Source of the DNA: Granulicella aggregans
GTDB taxonomy: Bacteria; Acidobacteriota; Terriglobia; Terriglobales; Acidobacteriaceae
Reading direction: 5' to 3'
Assembly: GCF_014203275.1 (NCBI RefSeq)
Contig: NZ_JACHIP010000005.1
Location: 372,001-436,000, forward strand
Length of the DNA: 64,000 bases
Position numbers and translations under genes: made by a program. Shown here in pieces: positions 26,845-34,608 of this stretch. The notes beneath the pieces are model-generated. The model was not told where the DNA came from and made no database searches. It saw only the letters and a list, made by a program, of their open reading frames with translations. Position 1 is the first letter of the stretch. Each line of letters starts with the position of its first letter.

Positions 26845-29800
26845 ATGGTCGTAACTCCTTTCTTCGCGTCTCACTTGCTATTGAGTCAACGTAGACATCG
26901 CTCGGGGATTAGCCGTTTCATCGTCGCGTCCCTCTGTCTCTGTACCGCCGTAGTTCTTCTCTCAGGAACCGCACTTCTCGCGCAGGCACCTTATGCGGCC
27001 GACGCCGTTGCCTCTGTTCCGATATCCGGCTTGAACGCCCCAAACAGTGTTGCCGTCGACGGCAGCGACAACATCTTCATCGCCGACAGTGGTAACAACT
27101 TAGTCAAAGAGTTCCTGGCTGCCGAAGGTTACACTTCGGCCCATCTCATTGGGAGCGGATTTAGCGACCCAAACGGAATAGCCCTCGACGCCAGCGGAAA
27201 CGTCTTCGTCGCTGATACCACAAACAATGCTGTCAAGGAAGTCACGGCGGCAAGCGGGTATACGACCGTTATCCCAATTGGCAGCGGATTTGCACAGCCT
27301 TACGGGGTTGCCGTCGACACCAGCGGCAACGTATTTGTCGCTGATTACGGAAATCTCGCAGTCAAAGAAATCCTCGCGGCCGGAAACTACTCTAACGTGG
27401 TCTCTCTGGGAGGTGGATTCAGCTTCAGCGGCCCTCAAGGCGGCCCTACAGGCGTTGCGGTGGATTCAGCAGGAAACGTCTTTGTAGCCGACTATGGGGA
27501 CTATTTTGTTGAGGAAATTCTTGCTGCGGGGAACTACACGACAGTCAGGTCTCTCAGCGGCGATTTCAAAGATCCCAGGAATGTCGTGCTGGACTCGCAC
27601 GGCAATATCTTCGTCGCGGACATCTACGGAACCTCGGTCAAAGAGATGCTGGCAGACGGGGGCTACACAACCATTTTGACTCTCTATGGAGGATTCAAGA
27701 ATCCCGCTGGGATCGCGTTAGATCACCAGGGCGACGTCATCGTGGTCGACTCCGGCAATAGCACCGTTAGTCGGATCATGACGCAGGGAGCCAACTTCGG
27801 CAACGTACCCGTCGGAGAAACCAGCCCAACAAACTTAGCCATCTCTTTCTATCTCCCGTCCACCATCACGATCGCTTCCCCTTCAGTCCTCACGCTTGGG
27901 ACCGGATCGCTCGACTTTAAAGATGCGGGAACCGGAGACATCTGCACAAACGGTACATACCCACCCGGCACCTACAATGCTGGGTCGACATGCACCGTCA
28001 ATGTCAGCTTCACTCCTGAGTCGAGCGGCTCTCGCGTCGGAGCTATCGAGCTCACAGACTCTTCGGGAAATCTGGTTGCCACATCCTATCTCTACGGCAC
28101 CGGCACCGGACCTAGAATCACCTTTGGGCCTGCGACGAACATTACCCTCGCAAGCGGCGCGATTGCACCCTCATCGGTGGCAGCAGATGGCAGCGGCAAC
28201 ATCTTTTATGCCGACGCATCGGCTGGTACGGTCACGGAACTACTCGCCTCCGAAGGATATGCAAATCCTCATGCTGTAGGTTCCGGATTCAACGCCCCGA
28301 GCTCAATCGCTATAGATGGAGAGGGGAATACCTTCGTCGCGGACACGGGAAACAACGCGGTCAAGGAAGTATTCGCCACCGGCGGATACACCACCATCGC
28401 CTCGATCGGCAGCGGCTTTACCGCTCCTCTCGGCGTCGCCGTTAGCGGTGGAGGGAACGTCTTCGTTGTGGACTCCAGCAACAATCCCATAAAAGAGATT
28501 CCCTTCCTGGGAGGATATGTCTCGACTTACTCGCTGGGAGCCAGCTACACAAATCCCTCCGGAATCGCCGTCGATGCAACCGGGAATGTCTTCGTAGCTG
28601 ACGCCGGAACTTTGAAGGAGATCGCCAGAACCGGCGACTACACGAATACCGACCCCTTGGCGACCGGATTCGACCCTTCGAGCAAGATAGCGCTCGACAG
28701 CAACAACAACATCTTCATCGCCGACAGTACAAACAACGTGGTCAAAGAAGTCCTAGCCACAGGCGGATACACTTCCGTCAACACGATTGGCAGCGGCTTC
28801 AATGCTCTGGCGGGACTCTTTGTCGACGGCAGCGGCAACGTCCTTGTCGCGGATAAAGGCGCCCACGCCATCAAGCGACTCGATACGGTGACGCCGCCCA
28901 CTCTCAGCTTCTCCAGCACAGCATATGGCTCCACGAGCACCGATAGTCCGAAGACAGTCACGGTCACGAACGCAGGAAACCAGCCGCTTACTTTCCCCTC
29001 ACCTCTTAGCGGTTCAAACCCGACCATCAGTGATCAATTTTCGATCGACAGCGCGTCCACCTGCCCCGTCTCCTCTTCGACCTCGAGTCCAGCAACCCTT
29101 GCGGCTGGAACCTCCTGCAAGGAGCTGCTCAGCTTTACTCCAACTCAGGTAGGCGCCATCTCCGGGAAGCTCACTCTCGTGGATGACTCCCTCAACGCTG
29201 CCGCCCCAAACTACGCGAACCAAATCATCCTGCTAAACGGAACCGGATCGATGGCGCCCCCAACGATCTCCTTTAGCGTCGCGGACCAGATCTACGGCGC
29301 TTCACCCTTCGCCGTTACGGCGACTTCAAACTCCACGGGAGCATTCACATACTCCGTTGTTTCTGGACCAGCCATGATCTCAGGAAACACAGTAACGCTC
29401 ACCGGAACGGGCTCCGTCACCCTCAAGGCTTCTCAAGCTGCAACGTCGCAATATTCCGCCGGTTCCGCAACGACTACATTCCAAGTCTCCGCCGGAACCC
29501 CTGTTATCTCCTTCTCGGTGGCCAACCAGGTCTACGGCACTCCGCCGTTTACGGTCACGGCGACCTCAAACTCTCCCGGGGCCTTCACCTACTCCGTAGT
29601 CTCAGGGCCGGCCACAATCTCCGGAAACACAGTAACGCTCGCCGGCGCAGGCTCCGTCACCCTCCAGGCCTCACAAGCCGCGACGGCCCAATACAGCGCA
29701 GGCTCTGCGACAACAACATTCCTCGTCGCGACCGCAACGCCCGCCATCTCCTTCTCCGTAGCGAACCAGGTCTTCGGAGCTCCGCCCTTTACGGTCGCAC

Positions 29801-30477
29801 CAACCTCTAACTCTCCCGGGGCATTCACTTACTCCGTCGTCTCGGGGCCGGCCATCATCGCCGGAAACACGGTCACGCTTTCCGGTACAGGCTCCGTAAC
29901 TCTGAGTGCGTCGCAGGCTGCTACGGCCAACTTCTCCGCAGCAACCACTACGGCAACCTTTCTTGTCACAGAGGGATTTACAGTGACCGCTACTCCACCT
30001 TCGGCAACCGTGGTTCCCGCCGGTTCAGTGGACTTCATTCTCACCGTCGCCCCTGGGAAGGGATCGACCTTCCCACACCCAGTACAGCTAACGGCGACAG
30101 GGCTTCCCAACGATGCCACGGCCACTTTCTCGCCAACTCAAGTTCCCGCAGGTGCAGGAACCACCCAGGTCAAGATGACGATCCAGACAACGATTCAAGT
30201 AGCGCGTGAGCAGCACCCGCGGAACTCGCCTCTGTCACCGATCACATTTGGCTACCTTCTTATCCCCGGCTTCTTCTTCAAACGGTCGCGCCAAGCCATG
30301 AGGAAGCTTCCGCACCTACTCCTCATAGCTACCCTGTCGTTGACAGCGTTGCTATTAACAACAGGTTGCGGAAGCGGTCTGCAGTCAAGAAATCAGGATT
30401 TCACGATCACGATTACCGCTACCGACACGGTCTCGGGCGACAGCGCTAAAACCACAGTGAATCTCCATGTGCAATAG
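26845..30477 (+). CDS. Giant secreted NHL-propeller/Ig-like repeat protein
   Basis: The ATG at 26845 leads a signal segment (residues ~20-45, ending ALLAQAPYA); a TTG at 26758 is rejected. The 1210-residue protein has two NHL-type propellers (blades like GVAVDTSGNVFVADYGNLAV) at residues ~55-310 and ~435-680. Each is followed by an Ig-like domain of the ASPM/SPD-2/Hydin kind (TCTVNVSFTPESSGSRVGAI; LLSFTPTQVGAISGKLTL). Three 80-residue tandem units beginning ISFSVANQVYG come next, then another Ig-like domain. Near the end are two hydrophobic segments (FGYLLIPGFFF; HLLLIATLSLTALLL) with a lipobox-like LLTTGCGSG and a final ~40-residue beta domain. Related proteins are common in Acidobacteria and probably sit on the cell surface. 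Function unknown. Confidence 0.82.
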   Translation: MVVTPFFASHLLLSQRRHRSGISRFIVASLCLCTAVVLLSGTALLAQAPYAADAVASVPISGLNAPNSVAVDGSDNIFIADSGNNLVKEFLAAEGYTSAHLIGSGFSDPNGIALDASGNVFVADTTNNAVKEVTAASGYTTVIPIGSGFAQPYGVAVDTSGNVFVADYGNLAVKEILAAGNYSNVVSLGGGFSFSGPQGGPTGVAVDSAGNVFVADYGDYFVEEILAAGNYTTVRSLSGDFKDPRNVVLDSHGNIFVADIYGTSVKEMLADGGYTTILTLYGGFKNPAGIALDHQGDVIVVDSGNSTVSRIMTQGANFGNVPVGETSPTNLAISFYLPSTITIASPSVLTLGTGSLDFKDAGTGDICTNGTYPPGTYNAGSTCTVNVSFTPESSGSRVGAIELTDSSGNLVATSYLYGTGTGPRITFGPATNITLASGAIAPSSVAADGSGNIFYADASAGTVTELLASEGYANPHAVGSGFNAPSSIAIDGEGNTFVADTGNNAVKEVFATGGYTTIASIGSGFTAPLGVAVSGGGNVFVVDSSNNPIKEIPFLGGYVSTYSLGASYTNPSGIAVDATGNVFVADAGTLKEIARTGDYTNTDPLATGFDPSSKIALDSNNNIFIADSTNNVVKEVLATGGYTSVNTIGSGFNALAGLFVDGSGNVLVADKGAHAIKRLDTVTPPTLSFSSTAYGSTSTDSPKTVTVTNAGNQPLTFPSPLSGSNPTISDQFSIDSASTCPVSSSTSSPATLAAGTSCKELLSFTPTQVGAISGKLTLVDDSLNAAAPNYANQIILLNGTGSMAPPTISFSVADQIYGASPFAVTATSNSTGAFTYSVVSGPAMISGNTVTLTGTGSVTLKASQAATSQYSAGSATTTFQVSAGTPVISFSVANQVYGTPPFTVTATSNSPGAFTYSVVSGPATISGNTVTLAGAGSVTLQASQAATAQYSAGSATTTFLVATATPAISFSVANQVFGAPPFTVAPTSNSPGAFTYSVVSGPAIIAGNTVTLSGTGSVTLSASQAATANFSAATTTATFLVTEGFTVTATPPSATVVPAGSVDFILTVAPGKGSTFPHPVQLTATGLPNDATATFSPTQVPAGAGTTQVKMTIQTTIQVAREQHPRNSPLSPITFGYLLIPGFFFKRSRQAMRKLPHLLLIATLSLTALLLTTGCGSGLQSRNQDFTITITATDTVSGDSAKTTVNLHVQ
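29263..29973 (+). repeat. Three tandem 240-bp coding repeats
   Basis: Units begin at 29263, 29503 and 29743, an exact 240-bp (80-codon) period. Each encodes ISFSVA.Q..G, then TSNS.GAFTYSVVSGPA and GSVTL.ASQAAT. The copies keep the reading frame and differ by scattered substitutions. Confidence 0.88.
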
Positions 30478-30513
30478 CGGACGATTCCAAATATCCAACC
30501 AGAGTCCCGTGCT

Positions 30514-30549
30514 GAAAATGGCCTGCCTTTTCAAGGGCAGGCCATTTTC
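30514..30549 (+). terminator. Hairpin terminator between convergent genes
   Basis: A perfect 14-bp stem (30514-30527 with 30536-30549) closes an 8-base loop TTTTCAAG. The arms end in AAAA and TTTT, so it could act in both directions for the NHL gene and the opposing dprE2-like gene. Confidence 0.65.
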
Positions 30550-30606
30550 ATCGGGCGATTACAGCTCCGGCCCGCAAGCAATGGCGGAATCGCTGAGATC
30601 GCGTTC

Positions 30607-31425
30607 CTAGGTATTCGTCTTCTTGAAGATCGTCTCAGGGATATGCGTCAGCACGAACATGATCAGCGCCCACTTCCCCGGGACATACAGCGTGTCCTTC
30701 TTCGCATCGACAGCCGCCACGATGCTCTTCGCCACCGCGTTCACGTCCGCGAACTTCTCGCTTCCCGGCATCGACGAGGTCATTGCCGTCTTGGTCGGCC
30801 CCGGCTTGATCGTCAGCACGGTCACGCCTTCCCGATCCACGCGATTCCGCAGTCCACCAAGGAACGCCGACAAGCCCGCCTTCGACGATCCATAAACATA
30901 GTTAGACTTCCGGCCACGATCTCCCGCCACCGACGAGATTACCGCCAGCACGCCCGAGTGCCGCTGCACGCAGTAGTTCGCCAGCCAGGTCAGCAGCGAC
31001 ACCGGCGCCGTAAAGTTCGTATGCAGAATCTGCTCCGCCGTCCCGAAATCCGCCTCCGCCTGCGCCTGATCACCCAGCACGCCGTGAGCAAGATATGCCA
31101 CGTCGAGGCCGGTCAGCGAGTTCACCGCATGAGCCAGCAACTCCGGGTGCGTCGACGTGTCATCGAGGTCCGCAACCGCCGTGTCTACATAGTGGGCTCC
31201 GCGCGTCTTCAGGTCAGCCGCAACTGCGGCCAGTTTGTCCGCGTTCCGAGCCACAAGAAACAGGCTCGCCCCCTTGGCCGCCCAGATCCGGCAGGTAGCT
31301 TCGGCAATGCCTGAAGTCGCACCCAGCACCAGGATCTTCTTCGAGGCGTAGATCGTCTTTGCCGGTACAGCGTGCAATGCAAGTTCAGGAGTCCCGTTCT
31401 GTGTATTCACGGTCTGTGTGCTCAT
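30607..31425 (-). CDS. SDR-family reductase, DprE2-like
   Basis: The 272-residue short-chain dehydrogenase shows the nucleotide-binding ILVLGATSGIAEATCR, the structural VAYLAHGVLG, the catalytic Ser in ISSVAGDRG and YGSSK with the Tyr-Lys pair. The GDRGR and FLGGLRNRV segments and the partner gene match DprE2, which reduces the 2-keto intermediate to decaprenyl-phosphoryl arabinose in actinobacteria. Its start overlaps the stop of the DprE1-like gene by 4 bases (ATGA), indicating translational coupling. In a Gram-negative bacterium the pair may make an arabinose-type sugar donor for an envelope glycan. The lipid carrier and final glycan are unknown. Confidence 0.85.
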   Translation of the reverse strand: MSTQTVNTQNGTPELALHAVPAKTIYASKKILVLGATSGIAEATCRIWAAKGASLFLVARNADKLAAVAADLKTRGAHYVDTAVADLDDTSTHPELLAHAVNSLTGLDVAYLAHGVLGDQAQAEADFGTAEQILHTNFTAPVSLLTWLANYCVQRHSGVLAVISSVAGDRGRKSNYVYGSSKAGLSAFLGGLRNRVDREGVTVLTIKPGPTKTAMTSSMPGSEKFADVNAVAKSIVAAVDAKKDTLYVPGKWALIMFVLTHIPETIFKKTNT

Positions 31426-32831
31426 AGTATGGTCTTATCTCCGGTAACGCGCTCCCAGAAGCTGGAGGTAAGCAAGGGGTCACGGAAGCGCTCAAGCTTC
31501 TCCCACTGAGGATAGAAAGCTTGGAACTGCGAAGCGGTCATCGCGGCATCCTTCGCCGGATAAAGCCGTCCGCCGTACTCGCGAGTCATGTCCGCCAACC
31601 GCTCGAACAACGGAAAACTCAAATTCGGCTTGATCGGAAAGTCCAGCGCCAGCGTGATTCCCGGCTGCGGAAAGCTCATCAATCCCGGCGACGGCACATC
31701 GCCAAACGCCTTCAGCACCGCAAGGAACGACGCCAGACCCGACTTCGCCACAGCGCCCAGGATCGCAATGGTCCCTTCGCGCGCGTTCTCCCACGGAATC
31801 GCATACTGGAACTGCAGCAGACCGCTCTTCCCATACATCCGGTTCCAGTGCAGCACCTTATCCAGCGGATAGAAGAACGGCTCGTAATCCTGTAGCGCCT
31901 TCACATGCGGCTTCAGTTGCTTATGAAAGAAGACCGTATTGAACGCCGTGACCGAGTACTGATTCAACGCAAATCCCGGAGCGTCGAACGGAAACACCAG
32001 CTTCGGCTCCGGCGAGGGATTTAGCTCGTCCGGCACCCTCGAGTGGTCGCCCAGCATGAACACGCCGCGCGCAAAGTTCTTCCCCGTCGATACGCAATCG
32101 ACCCAGCTCACTGTGTACTCGATGTGCTTGTACTGCTCGGTCAGCGCGAGGAACTCGTCGATCCCGTGGAACTGGATCCCCTCGTAATCGATCGCCCGCG
32201 ACACAATCGGCTTCATGCGCAACGTCGCCCACGGAATCACTCCCGTCAGCCCCAGCCCGCCAATAGTCGCCGAGTACCAGTCCGGATTCTCCGTCGGCGA
32301 ACAAAGCTTGTAGCTCCCGTCCGACCGCATCAGCCCAAACTGCGTCACATGGGACCCGAACGTCCCGGCCACATGATGGTTCTTGCCATGAATATCATTC
32401 GCAATCGCGCCACCGAGGGTCACATATTTCGTCCCCGGCGATACCGGTAGAAAGAACCCACGCGGCACGCAGAAGTCCAGAATCTGCGCCAGCGTAATCC
32501 CCGCTTCCGCCGTCAACAGCCCTGTCGCCGGATCGAAGTCCAGTAGCCGGTTCATCCCGGTTGTCAGGAGCAGGTTGCCATCCTTCAGAAGACAGCTATC
32601 GCCATAGCTCCGGCCCATGCCGACGGCCAGCGCCCCGCCGTGAAGCCCCTTCATGGAGCCCGGGATATCTCCCTGCCAGTTCAGAGGAACGATCTTTGCG
32701 TCATAGACCGGATACCGTCCCCACGGCTCGAAGGGCGGTTTGAAACCAGGCTGAGGGGGTGCCTGGTAGGGCGGCCTCGCAGATGTTCCCGTTTCCTGTG
32801 CAGGTTCCTGGACGCTCGCAGATTGTGCCAT
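31422..32831 (-). CDS. FAD-dependent DprE1-like oxidase
   Basis: The ATG at 32831 gives 469 residues; a GTG at 32885 with GGAG upstream is the alternative. A Pro-rich N-terminal tail precedes the FAD-binding PCMH domain (GMGRSYGDSCL, TLGGAIANDIHGKNHHVAG). His148 falls where mycobacterial DprE1 has His132. The C-terminal part contains WNRMYGKSGLLQFQYAIP, PGITLALDFPIK and GGRLYPAKD, with Lys427 matching catalytic Lys418. DprE1 oxidises C2 of decaprenyl-phosphoryl ribose, and DprE2, encoded next, reduces it, giving net epimerisation. Aligned to the mycobacterial enzyme from memory, the Cys387 position, where benzothiazinones bind covalently, is Ala395 here. Confidence 0.87.
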   Translation of the reverse strand: MAQSASVQEPAQETGTSARPPYQAPPQPGFKPPFEPWGRYPVYDAKIVPLNWQGDIPGSMKGLHGGALAVGMGRSYGDSCLLKDGNLLLTTGMNRLLDFDPATGLLTAEAGITLAQILDFCVPRGFFLPVSPGTKYVTLGGAIANDIHGKNHHVAGTFGSHVTQFGLMRSDGSYKLCSPTENPDWYSATIGGLGLTGVIPWATLRMKPIVSRAIDYEGIQFHGIDEFLALTEQYKHIEYTVSWVDCVSTGKNFARGVFMLGDHSRVPDELNPSPEPKLVFPFDAPGFALNQYSVTAFNTVFFHKQLKPHVKALQDYEPFFYPLDKVLHWNRMYGKSGLLQFQYAIPWENAREGTIAILGAVAKSGLASFLAVLKAFGDVPSPGLMSFPQPGITLALDFPIKPNLSFPLFERLADMTREYGGRLYPAKDAAMTASQFQAFYPQWEKLERFRDPLLTSSFWERVTGDKTIL

Positions 32832-32939
32832 GTTCCCAGAATAGCTGATCCGGATCGAATTCCAATGAAAAAGCTGCCCTGCCACAGGTACTCCGCGTGA
32901 CTCTTTCGCAGCCTTGAAATCCCGCGATCTTCTCTGAAC

Positions 32940-33389
32940 CTATTCCCTTGCCTCGGCAAGCAAGACGAACAGCTCCGACCGCAGCTTCCATCCCTTTTCC
33001 GTACGCCGCCACATCGCCGAATACGTTCCCGTAAAGAGGTTCCGTCCGTCCGCCAGGGTTGCCTTCCAGTGTCCGTGCTCCGCCGCCAGCGGAAGTGCAG
33101 CCGAGAGACAAATCTCCTCCGCAACCCGCTCGTAGCTCAAAGGCGAACGCTGCTCAAATCCGTGCGCAAAAGCCGCAATGTACTCCTCGCGACGAAGAAA
33201 AGTACCGTCCCCAATCACCACAACAAAGTCCTCGGCAAGACTGGCCGAAACGCCCGCAACATCCTGCGCGGCGATCGCCCGGTTCGACTCCGCGCGAATC
33301 GCGCGAATCTTTGCCTCTTCAGGGGATATCGACGAATAGCTGGCGAGCGAGCTCTCCAACAGCACAGCTGCCCTTCTGACTTTTTTCAT
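32940..33389 (-). CDS. SnoaL/DUF4440-like (NTF2-fold) protein
   Basis: The ATG at 33389 gives 149 residues; a GTG at 33413 would add eight. The cone-shaped NTF2-like fold is suggested by IRAIRAESNRAIAAQDVAGV, LAEDFVVVIGDGTFLRREEY and the final strand pair GTYSAMWRRTEKGWKLRSEL, which is the typical DUF4440 end. Such proteins are small cytoplasmic enzymes or ligand-binding proteins with very varied roles, and no catalytic residues can be named here. It lies ~110 bp upstream of the dprE1-like gene on the same strand. A functional tie is not evident. Confidence 0.78.
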   Translation of the reverse strand: MKKVRRAAVLLESSLASYSSISPEEAKIRAIRAESNRAIAAQDVAGVSASLAEDFVVVIGDGTFLRREEYIAAFAHGFEQRSPLSYERVAEEICLSAALPLAAEHGHWKATLADGRNLFTGTYSAMWRRTEKGWKLRSELFVLLAEARE

Positions 33390-33484
33390 CGCACCAGCAT
33401 AGCGCGACGCCACTTACGCCCTTATGCTTACCATGTTCCAGCGGAGGCCTGAGTACCGGCTGTTCCATCGATAGGGAGAGAGCG

Positions 33485-34396
33485 ATGCGCGTATTTGTAG
33501 CAGGAGCCAGCGGGGCGATCGGCGAGCCGTTGATCGCCGAGTTACTAAAGCAGGGGCATTCTGTGGTGGGAATGACAACCAGCGAAGCACGAGCAGGAAA
33601 TCTGGTCCGTCAAGGAGCAGAAGCCGTGATCGTCGACGCATTCGACGCCGCCGCAGTAGACGCCGCGCTGCGGCAATCGAAGGCAGAGGCGGTCATAGAC
33701 GAACTCACCTCGTTGCCAAAAGAGCAAAGCGACATGCCGAAGTACGCCGAAGGCGACCGGAAGCTCAGGTTGGAAGGCGGAGGAAACCTGTTTCACGCGG
33801 CAATCGCGAATGGCGTCCGGCGATATCTCCAGCAATCAAGCGGCTTCTTCCTGAAGGCTGCGGAAGGAAGACTGGCAGACGAGTCCGCCCCTCTGGACAT
33901 GAATGCCAGCCCCAGCGTCGCCGCCAGCGCCCGGACGTATACCGAGCTTGAAATGCGGCTCTTCAGCTCAAGCGCAATCGAAGGCGTAGCCCTCAGATAC
34001 GGATTCTTTTATGGCCCCAAAACCTGGTACCACCCCGGCGAGGCCGCAGCGAACATGATCATGCGGCAGCAGAATCCCGTTGTAGGCAAAGGCGAAGGCG
34101 TCTCCTCCTTCGTTCACATCGACGACGCCGCCATCGCAACCGTAGCGGCTCTCACCGCGGACCCCGGCATATACAACCTGGTCGACGACGACCCTTCGCC
34201 ACAGGCGGTCTGGCTACCGGCGTTCGCGAAGTTTCTCGGCGCACCCGCTCCCCCACACATGACGGAAGATGAGGTGAAAGCCATCGCCGGAGAAGACATC
34301 GTCTACTACGCAACGAAGTTGAGCGGAGCCTCAAACGCGAAGGCGAAGCAGGCCCTCGCATGGAAGCCGCGCCGACTGGAATGGCTGAGCGCCTGA
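33485..34396 (+). CDS. NAD(P)-dependent epimerase/dehydratase-like protein
   Basis: The 303-residue protein follows GGGAGAGAGCG before its ATG. It begins with a Rossmann motif of the extended SDR type (MRVFVAGASGAIGEPLIAEL) and continues with the atypical-SDR features DAFDAAAVDAALRQSKAEAV and LRYGFFYGPKTWYHPG. The usual YxxxK pair is not obvious: the region YTELEMRL has Tyr but no Lys four residues later. That suggests an atypical SDR, perhaps a nucleoside-diphosphate-sugar-like binding protein or a quinone/flavin reductase. It is divergent from the SnoaL-like gene and does not form an operon with the permease that follows. Confidence 0.82.
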   Translation: MRVFVAGASGAIGEPLIAELLKQGHSVVGMTTSEARAGNLVRQGAEAVIVDAFDAAAVDAALRQSKAEAVIDELTSLPKEQSDMPKYAEGDRKLRLEGGGNLFHAAIANGVRRYLQQSSGFFLKAAEGRLADESAPLDMNASPSVAASARTYTELEMRLFSSSAIEGVALRYGFFYGPKTWYHPGEAAANMIMRQQNPVVGKGEGVSSFVHIDDAAIATVAALTADPGIYNLVDDDPSPQAVWLPAFAKFLGAPAPPHMTEDEVKAIAGEDIVYYATKLSGASNAKAKQALAWKPRRLEWLSA

Positions 34397-34608
34397 CCGA
34401 GGACCCGGTATGCTAGCAGCCACTCGTCCAGATTCGGACATCTACTTCCACGAATGAACATCTTCACCGTGAAGATATCTCTAACCCATTCATTCTGAAG
34501 CACGCACTTTGGCCCAGCATGTGCCTTGAAGGAGTGTGGCAGGAACCGCCTCACCCATCATCCATCGAGCGGCCCTGCGACCAATAGCGACCAACCCGAG
34601 GCGGCGAT

